From: Thalassococcus_A lentus
GTDB lineage: Bacteria; Pseudomonadota; Alphaproteobacteria; Rhodobacterales; Rhodobacteraceae
Assembly (NCBI RefSeq): GCF_028023555.1
Contig: NZ_JAQIOY010000002.1
Span: forward strand, 248,001-312,000
Length of the DNA stretch: 64,000 nt
Reading direction: 5' to 3'
Shown here: piece by piece, positions 50,773 through 59,747 of the stretch
Numbering within the stretch: position 1 is the first letter of the stretch
How the letters are laid out: each line of letters begins with the position of its first letter
Notes under the pieces: model-generated
What the model saw: only the letters and a program-made list of their open reading frames with translations
Databases searched by the model: none
Told to the model about the DNA's origin: nothing
Position numbers and translations under genes: made by a program

Positions 50773-53187
50773 ATGCTAGTTTACCTTTCGTTGCTCGGCG
50801 CGATGGCCGCCGGAACTGCCTATGTCGCGACCAGTGACGACGACGAAATTTACGGAACCGAAGGCAACGATGCCATTGATGGGTCCGATGGCGATGACTT
50901 CGTCAATGCCTTTGCCGGAGACGATCTGATCGCGGGTGGTGCCGGACAGGATTTCCTGGCCGGTGACGATGGCAGCGACAGCATTGATGGCGGCATCGGG
51001 AACGACACCATCTACGGCGGTGATGGCGACGATGTTCTGACCGAAAGCTCAGGCTTGAACGAAATGCGTGGCGGCGAAGGTCAGGATACCATCACTGATA
51101 GTGGTGGTTTCGACGGAACCTTCGGCGGGCCGACATTCACGGGGCTCTATGGGGAGGCGGGCAATGATCTGTTGATCCGTGACGGTGGTCAGAGTGCCGC
51201 ACAGCTGTTTGGCGGTGACGGCGATGATATTCTGGTTGCGGGATCCACAGCCTTTATGGAAGGCGGTGATGGCGCGGATATCTTCATCACGCAGGCCCCT
51301 GAAGCCGGACAAAGCCTAAGCTATATTTCGGATTTTGTGTCGGGCGAGGACGTCGCCGTTTATCAACTGGCCGACGGCGAAGACCCTAACGATTTCGCTC
51401 TCGAGGAATACACCGTTGGCGAAGAAGTGGTCTTCCGTCTCGTGAAAGAGGACGAAAGCGGCTCCACAACCGTTTTGCGCTTTTTCAATCTGGAGTCTGG
51501 TGCGATGTCGTTGGACGACATTGTCTTTTTGGATGCCGACCAAACCCAATCCGTGATCGATAGCCAAGGCGCCGACGGCCCGACACTGCCGGATACTGAT
51601 GGACCGGGCGATGATGACGACGATACCGGAGGCCCAGCGGATGGCCCGATCAACAACCTTGGCAACGGCGTGGGCGTCGGGGATGTGACCATTGCTGGCA
51701 CCGAGTTTGACGACAGTATCCGCGGTGGGCTGGGCAACGACGAGATCAACGGCTTTGTCGGCGACGATTTCCTAGTGGGTGATGATGGATCCGATACGAT
51801 CGAGGGTGACGCCGGGACCGACACCATCTATGCGGGCGACGGCAACGATCTTTTGCGCACCGAAGGTTTGACCAACGAGATGTTTGGCAATGATGGCGCC
51901 GATATTCTGCTCGCTGCAGGTGGCGCGATCATGACGGGTGGTGATGGCGGTGACGTCTTCATTCCGGGAACCGATCTCAGCGTTGTTACCGACTTCAACC
52001 TCGCCGAAGATTCGATCGTAGTGCCTCTGGCAGAGGGCAGCAGCGCTGCGGATTACAGTGTCGGCAGCGATCCTGAAACCGGTGCAGCCGCGATTTTCTA
52101 TGGGTCCGATATTATCTTGCGGCTTGATGGTGTCGATCCGGGCACCCTGCCCGCAACTGCCGTCGCCTATGTCGATGCGACGGAGCTGGAAACCTTGCTG
52201 AACAGTCAAGGTGAGGATGGGTTCACCCTGCCCGAAACCGAACCACCGGCCATTCCAACCGAAGGGGATGACGCATTGGTCGGCACCGATATGGCGGACA
52301 CCATCGACGGGCTGAGCGGCAATGACACCATCGATGGCGCCGCGGGCGCCGATCTGCTGGTGGGCGGACTTGGAGATGATCTGATCTACGCCGGAGATGA
52401 AACGGCGCCGGGGCAGATTGTCGATGTACCAAACTCACCTTTGATCGAAGCCGAACCCGGCGACACGATTGAAGGCGGTGAAGGTGCAGACACGCTGACT
52501 AGCGGCATCGGCAACGTCACCATGCAGGGCGGTGACGGCGATGATCTGCTCTTGGGTGGGTCTGATGGCGTGCAAATCCTGCGTGGCGATGCCGGGGATG
52601 ATACCTTGATCGGGGGTGAGGCGCAGACACGCACGATCAACGTAGGCAACGTGGTGAGCCCATACTCAGTGGCATCCGCCATGTATGGCGGCGATGGCGC
52701 AGACAATCTGGTGTCGGGCGTCGGTTACAGCGCAAGCCCCTTCTTCTCTGGCTTTGACGGCGGTGGATATTTTGGTGGTGCTGGTGCCGACACCTTCTTT
52801 GCCATGCCCAACGGTGACGATATGTGGATCCGGGATTTCAATGACATCGAAGATCAAATCGTTCTGGTGGTGCCGGATGGGTCTGTCGTCCCCGAAGAGG
52901 CCGAAATCGAATATCGCGTCGAACGCGTCGTTGTGGAACCACGCTACCTGATTGTGCGCGGAGCTTTGGAAATCACTGTGCGCGACACGGATGGCACGGC
53001 GCTCGCCACTGCAGAAATGCAATGGCAGGCCCCTCGATATTCGCCGGATCTTGAGCGTTTCGTGACTTTGGAGGAAAGCCCCTTTGCCGAAGGTGCCGTC
53101 GTCGTCATGACCGAAAGTGAGGCGGCGGCCAGCTATGGTGCAGCAACCCCCGCGGGCAGCACGGACCAATCGATCGTGGTGGGATAG
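50773..53187 (+). CDS. RTX-type calcium-binding repeat protein with triplicated modules
   Basis: 804 residues, very acidic. A short hydrophobic N-terminus (LVYLSLLGAMAAGTAYVA) precedes many GGxGxDxx-like hemolysin-type repeats (GGDGDD, GGAGQD). Three similar modules lie at about 15-270, 295-480 and 485-770; each has an RTX part then a folded part (the second with VVTDFNLAEDSIVV). Members are usually secreted by a type I system and fold when calcium is bound. No T1SS genes lie adjacent and no enzymatic domain was seen; surface or extracellular binding protein. ATG 50773 has a GGGGG site; GTG 50761 is an alternative. Confidence 0.82.
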   Translation: MLVYLSLLGAMAAGTAYVATSDDDEIYGTEGNDAIDGSDGDDFVNAFAGDDLIAGGAGQDFLAGDDGSDSIDGGIGNDTIYGGDGDDVLTESSGLNEMRGGEGQDTITDSGGFDGTFGGPTFTGLYGEAGNDLLIRDGGQSAAQLFGGDGDDILVAGSTAFMEGGDGADIFITQAPEAGQSLSYISDFVSGEDVAVYQLADGEDPNDFALEEYTVGEEVVFRLVKEDESGSTTVLRFFNLESGAMSLDDIVFLDADQTQSVIDSQGADGPTLPDTDGPGDDDDDTGGPADGPINNLGNGVGVGDVTIAGTEFDDSIRGGLGNDEINGFVGDDFLVGDDGSDTIEGDAGTDTIYAGDGNDLLRTEGLTNEMFGNDGADILLAAGGAIMTGGDGGDVFIPGTDLSVVTDFNLAEDSIVVPLAEGSSAADYSVGSDPETGAAAIFYGSDIILRLDGVDPGTLPATAVAYVDATELETLLNSQGEDGFTLPETEPPAIPTEGDDALVGTDMADTIDGLSGNDTIDGAAGADLLVGGLGDDLIYAGDETAPGQIVDVPNSPLIEAEPGDTIEGGEGADTLTSGIGNVTMQGGDGDDLLLGGSDGVQILRGDAGDDTLIGGEAQTRTINVGNVVSPYSVASAMYGGDGADNLVSGVGYSASPFFSGFDGGGYFGGAGADTFFAMPNGDDMWIRDFNDIEDQIVLVVPDGSVVPEEAEIEYRVERVVVEPRYLIVRGALEITVRDTDGTALATAEMQWQAPRYSPDLERFVTLEESPFAEGAVVVMTESEAAASYGAATPAGSTDQSIVVG

Positions 53188-53204
53188 TCCCCACCGCGCC
53201 CGCG

Positions 53205-54074
53205 TCAGCCCTGACCGGAAAACCGTTGGGGCAAACGGGTGCGCAGCGGCATTTTCAACGCGCGGGCCTTGACCAGGTTGAACTTAGGTAGGCGCGCGGG
53301 TTTGACCGAGAGCGCCTCATAGGCCTGCGTTTCCGCGCGATCCCAATCCACCTCCTTCTTTTGCTCAAAGCTGGAGATGAACTCGGCACGATCACGCGAT
53401 GCTTCGGACCATCCGGCACCGGGTGCGCCCTTGGCACCACTTTGGCCCACGGCTTCGCGCACCTGCGTTGAATCATCCAACGCCACGCCGTTCGCGTATT
53501 TGAGATGCGCGAGATACAGCCCGCGGGGCATCACGAAAGGAAAGCCGTCGACCCGGCGCGGTGCAACGCGCGTGCCGTGCAGTTGAAAATCCACGGCTCT
53601 GCGGGCGATCACCGCTTTGGAGTAATGCCCGGAAAAGGCCAAAGCGCTCCGCTGCGCGAAAACGGATCCTTCGTCTAGGGTCGCGTCTTCGGGCATCTCC
53701 ACCAGATCAAATCCCAGCGCGGTCAGCACCGGCGCATCATGCGCGGTGACGACGGCCTGCAGGCTTTCGTAGCGGTCGGGATCAAAGCAAACCAATTCAT
53801 CAGCATCAGTGCGAATGGCAATATCATAGGTACCGCCCAACAGCCCGCCCATGATGCCATTCAACAGATTGCCCCGCACTTTGTCGAAGCCTTCGAATGT
53901 TTCTCTGGGGATCGTAAGAACTGATGCCTTGGGACAAATTTCCTGAATGCGGGGGTCCGCGCCATGCGCTATGACAAAGAGGTTTTCAGGGCCGATCAAT
54001 GCGCCATGGTGCGCGTACCAACGCGACAAGGCCCAATAATCGCGGTGGACCATGGTCAATGCGCAGATCTTCAT
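53205..54074 (-). CDS. glycosyltransferase family 2-like protein
   Basis: 289 residues. A Glyco_tranf_2_4-type fold with CALTMVHRDYWALSRWYAHHGALIG at the start, VIAHGADPRI, and a metal-binding DxD-type RTDADE (about 90). It would transfer a sugar onto an unknown acceptor, perhaps in an exopolysaccharide or glycan. Basic and arginine-rich toward the C-terminus. Convergent with the RTX gene. ATG 54074, with no strong ribosome site visible. Confidence 0.72.
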   Translation of the reverse strand: MKICALTMVHRDYWALSRWYAHHGALIGPENLFVIAHGADPRIQEICPKASVLTIPRETFEGFDKVRGNLLNGIMGGLLGGTYDIAIRTDADELVCFDPDRYESLQAVVTAHDAPVLTALGFDLVEMPEDATLDEGSVFAQRSALAFSGHYSKAVIARRAVDFQLHGTRVAPRRVDGFPFVMPRGLYLAHLKYANGVALDDSTQVREAVGQSGAKGAPGAGWSEASRDRAEFISSFEQKKEVDWDRAETQAYEALSVKPARLPKFNLVKARALKMPLRTRLPQRFSGQG

Positions 54075-54174
54075 GCCCGTTTCCTCATGAGATCAGGCTA
54101 CCGCGCAATAGCTTCTGCGAACAGAGGCAAGTGGCCCGCGCCCCGCGAAAATACGAAGGGCGCAGGCCGAGGGC

Positions 54175-54438
54175 TTACCCGTCTGCCATCGGGATCAAGC
54201 CCGCATCCTGCGCGGCCGCCAATTCATCGGCGTTGAGCAGGGCGTCGCCGTCACTGTCAGCGGCCATGAAGGCATCGCTGTCGACGTCCGGAAATACGGC
54301 CTGCACTTCGTCTAAGCTCACCAGTCCGTCGCCATTGGTGTCCAGAACCGATTGGGCCAGAACGACAGCAGGCACGCTGGTCGCCAGAATGAGCGCCAAT
54401 ACTGCCGACGGGTTCCGTTTGGTTGGTGTTTTTGTCAT
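54175..54438 (-). CDS. small secreted EF-hand protein
   Basis: 87 residues with signal peptide SAVLALILATSVPAVVLA. Two calcium-binding EF loops, DTNGDGLVSLDE (33-44) and DSDGDALLNADE (61-72), with a further DVDSD stretch between. It is probably periplasmic or secreted and calcium-binding. Ser/Thr at loop position two, not Pro, and two instead of four hands argue against a lanmodulin. GGAGGAAAG precedes the ATG at 54438. Left end convergent with nothing; the next gene is the glycosyltransferase on the same strand. Confidence 0.8.
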   Translation of the reverse strand: MTKTPTKRNPSAVLALILATSVPAVVLAQSVLDTNGDGLVSLDEVQAVFPDVDSDAFMAADSDGDALLNADELAAAQDAGLIPMADG

Positions 54439-54759
54439 CGTCTTTCCTCCGTGAGTGGTTATGAAGACACGGCAAGACATGACAGGCGCTCTGCAATCCT
54501 TCGATGTGTTATGTGGATTGAACGCACAACTGGCGCGTGCTCGCCAGATCATGGGTTGCGCGTCGGCTAACCAAGGCCGATCCGATCCACCCGGCAAAAC
54601 CGCGCCGTCCGAACCGGCGGTTTTGCGCAATGCACCGCTGGCTTGTTCAAGTTGAAACGGGCCATTCAGGGCTTTTGCCCCGCATATGGATTCGCGACGA
54701 GGCTGGTGCTGAGCGGCCAGCGCGCTAAGTATCCACGCATAGCAAAATAGAAAGTTCCA
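54439..54759. other. 321-base intergenic region without a recognisable gene
   Basis: It is the shared upstream region of the divergent EF-hand and DUF4345 genes. I see the ribosome site of the EF-hand gene at its left end and no terminator, tRNA or strong palindrome elsewhere in it. Open frames here are overlapping, composition-driven and unsupported. Confidence 0.6.
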
Positions 54760-55110
54760 ATGTTCGACCTCATCAACATCGGCCTTGCCGTTCTCACCAT
54801 CGGATTGGGCCTGTTTGGATTTATAGCGCCACGCTACACAGCTTCCGCGCTGGATCTGACCACCGGGCAAAGCACCATGGGGCTGAGCGAGCTGAGGGCC
54901 TCAGCGGGCGGGCTGTTCGTTTCCATGGGTCTAGTTTGCCTGATCCTTGGCGCGCCATGGGCCTACGGTATGCTGGGTGTTGCTTATGCCGGTGCTGCTG
55001 TCGGACGTCTGGTGTCGATCATCATAGACAAACCGCCAATGCCCAAGGCGCTGATCTGGTTTCTGTTCGAAGCGGTGCCGGCTGTTTGGCTGATCGCGGT
55101 GAATTTTTAG
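54760..55110 (+). CDS. DUF4345-type small membrane protein
   Basis: 116 residues with four hydrophobic segments. The sequence pattern FGFIAPRYTASALDL, LRASAGGLFVSMGL, GAAVGRLVSIIIDKPP and ALIWFLFEAVPAVWL is that of the DUF4345 family, of unknown function. It stands alone upstream of ssrA. Confidence 0.75.
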   Translation: MFDLINIGLAVLTIGLGLFGFIAPRYTASALDLTTGQSTMGLSELRASAGGLFVSMGLVCLILGAPWAYGMLGVAYAGAAVGRLVSIIIDKPPMPKALIWFLFEAVPAVWLIAVNF

Positions 55111-55131
55111 CCAGCGCTCCCCGCAGGCTCT

Positions 55132-55159
55132 TTGCATCCCCGTTCACAGTGCCTATATT
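55132..55159 (+). promoter_or_regulatory. putative sigma-70 promoter of ssrA
   Basis: -35 TTGCAT (55132-55137), 16-base spacer, -10 TATATT (55154-55159), placed about 20-30 bases before the expected 5' end of the tmRNA precursor. A small hairpin GTTCCC-ATTC-GGGAAC follows at 55166-55181. Confidence 0.5.
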
Positions 55160-55179
55160 CATCCTGTTCCCATTCGGGA

Positions 55180-55480
55180 ACTATGGACATAAACGCGCTC
55201 GTAATAAGCGGATCGGACCCGGGGGCGGTACCCGGCGTCTCCACCAAACATCCTTCGTTTGAGGATCATGGGGACGAAATAGGATCGACGAACGTCTAAA
55301 GGGGTTAGCTTTGTCTCGGCTGTCTGCCACCGTTATCGGCGAAAAAAGTACAATTGCAAACGACAATCGTGCTCCGGTTGCTCTGGCTGCGTAAGCAGTT
55401 CGAGGAATCGAAATCTTAAGCCCTTGCGCCTAGCCGCGTAAGGCGGGGTTCGCAGGCACCTGGCAACAGAAGCCTGCACT
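55180..55480 (+). ncRNA. ssrA: transfer-messenger RNA, permuted two-piece form
   Basis: tmRNA rescues stalled ribosomes and adds a degradation tag. Here the order is circularly permuted, as known for alphaproteobacteria: the acceptor piece ends in CGTCTCC-A-CCA (55246), and the coding piece begins GGGGACG (55270-55276), the two pairing as the seven-base acceptor stem with one G-T. Between is a short loop that is cut out. The resume codon is GCA at 55356 and the tag reads ANDNRAPVALAA, stop TAA at 55392-55394. The 5' edge of the acceptor piece and the 3' edge of the coding piece are estimated. The tag is bound by SspB, encoded at 57570. Confidence 0.92.
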
Positions 55481-55564
55481 TTCCACAATCTCACCACGTT
55501 GTATGCGCAGGCACCCTGCCCTTTGGCGCTTGACCATGCCGCGTAGCCCGCGCACCATCGTACC

Positions 55565-56221
55565 ATGTTGCGCGCTGTTCTTCTCGCCGGGTTGCTGGCT
55601 GCTTCCTCATTTCAGTCTGCCAAAGCGTGCCAAACGGCGCTGATCCTTGCCATGGACGTGTCGAACTCGGTCGATCCCGGTGAATACCGTCTGCAAATCG
55701 ACGGTCTAGCCGCAGCACTTACCGATCCTGAGATTTCGGAAATCATCGTGCGGGATCAGGTCGCGCTGTCTGTGATCCAGTGGTCAGGAACCGACAAACA
55801 AGAAGTCAGCATAGACTGGGTGCAAGCTTTCAGCGCGGCGCAGGTTGCGGATCTTGCGGCCCGGGTGCGCGGATTGGAACGCGCCTTTATCTTGTCCAAC
55901 ACCGCGCCAGCCGAAGCCTTGAGTTTTGGCCTGAAGCATTTTCAGGCCGCGCCAAAATGCGCCCGGCTCGTGGTGGATATGTCGGGGGACGGCACGCCAA
56001 ACTCAGGCACCGAAGTCAGCCGTGTGCGCCGCAGTGCGGAACGACAGGGTATCACGGTCAATGGTCTGGCGATCGAAGGTCTTGGTATTGCGATTACCAA
56101 TTTCTACCGCCGCAGCGTTATCACCTCGGATGGGTTCGTGATCACCGCGCGAGGCCACCGCGACTATGCCCGCGCAATCCGGATCAAGCTTTTGCGCGAA
56201 CTCTCACAGGTTCTTGGCTGA
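55565..56221 (+). CDS. DUF1194 family exported protein (VWA-like fold)
   Basis: 218 residues with signal peptide MLRAVLLAGLLAASSFQSAKA. It matches DUF1194, a von Willebrand A-like family: ALILAMDVSNSVDPGEYRLQIDGLAAAL carries the MIDAS-like DVSNS and VVDMSGDGTPNSG the later motif. A metal-dependent adhesion or interaction role is likely in the periplasm, but unproven. It overlaps in operon style with chrA, whose start follows after one base. Confidence 0.83.
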   Translation: MLRAVLLAGLLAASSFQSAKACQTALILAMDVSNSVDPGEYRLQIDGLAAALTDPEISEIIVRDQVALSVIQWSGTDKQEVSIDWVQAFSAAQVADLAARVRGLERAFILSNTAPAEALSFGLKHFQAAPKCARLVVDMSGDGTPNSGTEVSRVRRSAERQGITVNGLAIEGLGIAITNFYRRSVITSDGFVITARGHRDYARAIRIKLLRELSQVLG

Positions 56222-56222
56222 T

Positions 56223-57473
56223 ATGTCGGCCCCCATGTCAGAGTTGTTTCGTGTCTTTGGACGGATCGGGCTGATGTCGTTTGGCGGGCCCGCAGGACAG
56301 ATTGCCCTGATGCATCGGGAACTGGTGGAACAGCGGGACTGGCTGAGCGAAGACCAATTCTTGCGGGGGCTGAGCTTTTGCATGCTCTTGCCCGGCCCCG
56401 AAGCCATGCAACTGGCCACCTACGCCGGTTGGAAGTTGAATGGTGTCAAAGGCGGTGTACTGGCCGGTTTGCTGTTTGTGCTGCCCGGCGCAATGGTGAT
56501 CGCGGCGCTGGCGCTGGCCTATGCGCAATTCGGCGCACAACCCGAAACCCAAGCCTTGATGATGGGCATCAAGGCTGCTGTGATCGTCATTGTCGCGCAG
56601 GCGATGATCAAACTGTCGTCAAAGGCCCTCAAGGGGACCGCAGAGATGCTGCTGGCACTTGCGGCTTTTGTTGCCCTGTTTGTCTTTGCCCTGCCCTTTC
56701 CGCTGGTGATCGCCGCTGCTGCTTGTGTTGGCTATATACGCGCGAATGGGGCGACCGCTGCGGGCCCGCGCGCACCACGCATGGAACTGCCGCTGCGAAC
56801 GATTGTGTTCTGGCTCGTGCTGTGGCTTCTGCCCCTCGGCGTCTTGTATGGCGCTGGGCAAAGCTTGTTGTTCGATCTTGGCGTATTTTTTGCAAAGCTT
56901 GCCGTGGTCACCTTTGGCGGTGCCTATGCCGTACTCGCCTATATGGCACAGGAAGTCGTTCAGGTTCGCGGCTGGCTGGATGCACCACAAATGGTCGACG
57001 CCCTTGGACTGGCAGAAACCACGCCCGGACCTTTGATTTTGGTGACGCAGTTTGTGGGTATGCTGGCCGGCCATGCGCAGGGCGGATGGGCAGTGGCCGT
57101 TGCCGCGGGGATCGTCACACTCTGGATGACGTTTGTGCCGTGCTTTTTGTGGATCTTTGCCGGGGCCCCTTTGGTGGATACCTTGGTTGACCGGCCCAAA
57201 TTGTCTGCCGCGCTTGCCGCCATCACCGCTGCTGTGGTCGGGGTCATTGCCAATCTGTCGCTCTGGTTCGCATTCCACGTGCTCTTTGACGAGGTGCGAA
57301 CCGTTGATCTGGGCCTCATGGAGCTGACGATGCCTGTATTTTCATCGCTCATCTGGCAAAGTTTGCCGCTTGTCGGGCTGGCTGCCGTGTTGCTTGGGCC
57401 TTTACGGCGCGGGGTTTTGCGGACTTTGATCTGTTGTGCGACGGCTGGACTGGTTTTGCACGCTCTATGGTGA
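56223..57473 (+). CDS. chrA: chromate efflux transporter, CHR family
   Basis: 416 residues, the long two-domain form. Each half has the CHR motif: GGPAGQIALMHRELVEQRDWLSEDQF and LLPGPEAMQLATYAGW in the first; TFGGAYAVLAYMAQEVV and LAETTPGPLILVTQFVG in the second. About twelve membrane segments. It exports chromate, or sulfate-like oxyanions in some members. ATG 56223 directly follows the DUF1194 stop, so the pair is an operon. No chrB regulator adjacent. Confidence 0.88.
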   Translation: MSAPMSELFRVFGRIGLMSFGGPAGQIALMHRELVEQRDWLSEDQFLRGLSFCMLLPGPEAMQLATYAGWKLNGVKGGVLAGLLFVLPGAMVIAALALAYAQFGAQPETQALMMGIKAAVIVIVAQAMIKLSSKALKGTAEMLLALAAFVALFVFALPFPLVIAAAACVGYIRANGATAAGPRAPRMELPLRTIVFWLVLWLLPLGVLYGAGQSLLFDLGVFFAKLAVVTFGGAYAVLAYMAQEVVQVRGWLDAPQMVDALGLAETTPGPLILVTQFVGMLAGHAQGGWAVAVAAGIVTLWMTFVPCFLWIFAGAPLVDTLVDRPKLSAALAAITAAVVGVIANLSLWFAFHVLFDEVRTVDLGLMELTMPVFSSLIWQSLPLVGLAAVLLGPLRRGVLRTLICCATAGLVLHALW

Positions 57474-57569
57474 AATTCAGCCCTTTTCCTCAGCGTCAAT
57501 TGCAATATGCTGATCTTCAACACCAGTTGGGCAGGCCTTGCGCCGTTGCCTGCGATCCAGGGGATGATC

Positions 57570-58064
57570 ATGTCTGGCAGCATTGACTACGGCAAACTGA
57601 TGCACAACGCGATGCGCGGTCTGATCCAGAACGTGCTGGAAGATGTGCGGGACAACGGCCTGCCCGGGGATCATCACTTTTTCATAACCTTCGACACGTC
57701 GCACCCTGATGCCGAACTCGCGGATTGGCTTTCAGACCGCTATCCAGAAGAAATGACCGTGGTGATGCAGCATTGGTACGACGGGCTTGATGTCACAGAC
57801 GAAGGCTTTGCGGTTTCGCTGAACTTTGGGGACGCGCCCGAACGGCTTTACATCCCCTACGACGCAATCCGCACCTTTGTAGACCCATCCGTCGAATTCG
57901 GACTGCGTTTCGAAAGTCAGGATGAAGACGACGAGGATGGTGATCCAAAGCCGCCCTCGGGTCCGACCGACGGACCGGGTGGCGGCGCACCCAAACCAGA
58001 CAGCGATCCCGAACCGCAGCAACAAGACGCCGAAGTGGTCAGTTTGGATCGCTTCCGCAAGTAA
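57570..58064 (+). CDS. sspB: SspB-type ClpXP adaptor (alphaproteobacterial form)
   Basis: 164 residues. The SspB fold has DYGKLMHNAMRGLIQNVLEDV, GDHHFFITFDTSHPDAELADWLSDRYPEEMTVVMQHWYDGL, AVSLNFGDAPERLYIPYDAIRTFVDPSVEFGLRF, then an acidic linker and the C-terminal ClpX-binding tail (EVVSLDRFRK). It binds the ssrA tag and hands tagged proteins to ClpXP. ATG 57570 follows AGGGGA; an ATG two codons upstream is possible. ssrA itself lies 2.2 kb to the left. Confidence 0.92.
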   Translation: MSGSIDYGKLMHNAMRGLIQNVLEDVRDNGLPGDHHFFITFDTSHPDAELADWLSDRYPEEMTVVMQHWYDGLDVTDEGFAVSLNFGDAPERLYIPYDAIRTFVDPSVEFGLRFESQDEDDEDGDPKPPSGPTDGPGGGAPKPDSDPEPQQQDAEVVSLDRFRK

Positions 58065-58203
58065 GCGATTGGCTTTTTTGGCTGCTATCCATTGAAAACT
58101 TTGGTCATAGCGCCGCATGTTTGCGGTATCCTATGGTATACATCCTTGCCTTTCATCCTGCGCAGGGTATGACAGGCGCAACTTGCTTGCAGGAGGATGA
58201 GCC

Positions 58204-59598
58204 GTGACCGCAACCCGCACAGAAACCGACAGCTTTGGCCCCCTTGAGGTTCCGACGGACAAGTACTGGGGCGCTCAGACGCAGCGCTCGATCATGAACT
58301 TTCCGATTGGCTGGGAAAAACAGCCCGTCGCGATCGTAAGGGCGCTGGGCGTTATCAAACAGGCCTGCGCTCAGGCAAACACAGCATCCGGAAAACTGGA
58401 CGCAAAACTGGGCGACGCCATCGTTCAGGCCGCCTCGGAAGTCGTGGCCGGCAAATTCGATGACAATTTCCCGCTTGTCGTCTGGCAGACCGGTTCTGGC
58501 ACCCAGTCGAACATGAACGCCAATGAAGTGATCGCAAACCGAGCGATCGAAATTCTGGGTGGCGAGATCGGATCAAAAGACCCGGTTCATCCCAACGATC
58601 ACTGCAACATGGGCCAGTCGTCGAACGACACCTTCCCCACAGCCATGCACATCGCCACCGCCATGAGCGTGCGCGACGTACTGCTGCCGGGTCTGGAAAA
58701 GCTGCTGGCCGGACTGGAGCAGAAGTCCGAGGAATTCAAGGACATCATCAAGATTGGCCGCACCCATACACAGGACGCCACACCGCTGACACTGGGGCAG
58801 GAATTTTCCGGTTATGCCCACCAAATCCGTCAGGGGATCGCACGGGTCAAAGCCTGCCTGCCCGGCATTTACGAGCTGGCGCAGGGCGGCACCGCAGTTG
58901 GCACAGGCCTGAACACGGACAAAGGCTGGGGCGAAACCGTGGCCGCCAACATGGCCGAGATCACAGATCTGCCCTTTGTGACCGCGCCAAACAAGTTCGA
59001 AGCCCTAGCCGCGCATGATGCCATGGTCTTTATGTCCGGCGCTTTGGCCACTGTGGCCGGGTCCTGCTACAAGATTGCCAATGACATCCGCCTGCTGGGT
59101 TCTGGCCCCCGCTCTGGTCTGGGGGAATTGATCCTGCCCGAAAACGAGCCGGGCAGCTCGATCATGCCGGGCAAGGTAAACCCGACACAGGCCGAAGCGC
59201 TGACACAGGTTGCGGCCCATGTGATGGGCAATGATGCGGCGATCAAATTTGCAGGCTCGCAGGGTCATTTTGAACTGAACGTTTACAACCCGATGATGTC
59301 CTACAACCTGTTGCAGTCGATCCAACTGCTTGGGGATGCTGCAGATTCCTTCACCGAGCGGATGTTGCTGGGCATTCAGGCCAACGAGCCGCGCATTGAC
59401 AAGCTTATGAAGGAATCGCTGATGCTGGTCACGGCGCTGGCGCCGACCATCGGCTATGACAACGCCACCAAGGTCGCCAAGACTGCGCATAAGAACGGCA
59501 CAACACTGAAAGAAGAAGCCGTCGCGCTGGGATTTGTGGACGAAGCGACCTTTGACGCTGTTGTCCGGCCCGAGCAGATGATTGGCCCACGGGACTGA
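58204..59598 (+). CDS. fumC: fumarate hydratase class II
   Basis: 464 residues. FumC converts fumarate to malate without an iron-sulfur cluster. Landmarks: FGPLEVPTDKYWGAQTQRSI, QTGSGTQSNMNANEVIANRA, GRTHTQDATPLTLGQEFSGY, the signature loop GSSIMPGKVNPTQ and SQGHFELNVYNPMM. A GTG start at 58204 follows AGGAGG. A GC-rich repeat and terminator lie after the stop, then two small genes. Confidence 0.95.
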   Translation: MTATRTETDSFGPLEVPTDKYWGAQTQRSIMNFPIGWEKQPVAIVRALGVIKQACAQANTASGKLDAKLGDAIVQAASEVVAGKFDDNFPLVVWQTGSGTQSNMNANEVIANRAIEILGGEIGSKDPVHPNDHCNMGQSSNDTFPTAMHIATAMSVRDVLLPGLEKLLAGLEQKSEEFKDIIKIGRTHTQDATPLTLGQEFSGYAHQIRQGIARVKACLPGIYELAQGGTAVGTGLNTDKGWGETVAANMAEITDLPFVTAPNKFEALAAHDAMVFMSGALATVAGSCYKIANDIRLLGSGPRSGLGELILPENEPGSSIMPGKVNPTQAEALTQVAAHVMGNDAAIKFAGSQGHFELNVYNPMMSYNLLQSIQLLGDAADSFTERMLLGIQANEPRIDKLMKESLMLVTALAPTIGYDNATKVAKTAHKNGTTLKEEAVALGFVDEATFDAVVRPEQMIGPRD

Positions 59599-59635
59599 GC
59601 GACTTCGGCGCGTGTGATGCGCGCCGACCCATTCG

Positions 59636-59682
59636 GGGAGCCAGCCCCCCGATCCCCCCGGGATATTTGAAGCACAAAGAAG
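59636..59682 (-). repeat. interspersed GC-rich palindromic repeat, copy 3 (reversed)
   Basis: On the minus strand it begins CTTCTTTGTGC and continues through AAATATCCCGGGGGG into a G/C-run with a looser hairpin. It is the reverse of the copies at 23885 and 30592, with the same leading CTTCTTTGTG as copy 2. Located just after fumC. Confidence 0.7.
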
Positions 59683-59687
59683 CCAAC

Positions 59688-59720
59688 AAAGAGCGCGGCG
59701 CGGGTCGCGCTCTTTTGCTT
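59688..59720 (+). terminator. rho-independent terminator after fumC
   Basis: AAAGAGCGCG (59688-59697) pairs with CGCGCTCTTT (59706-59715), loop of eight bases, then a T-rich tail (TTTTGCTTTTT). It probably ends the fumC transcript. Confidence 0.88.
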
Positions 59721-59747
59721 TTTCAAAAGGTGGTCTAAGCTTTGAGT

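Noticed and set aside
54175..54438. Lanmodulin
   Set aside because: Two EF loops instead of four and Thr/Ser instead of Pro at position two of the loops.
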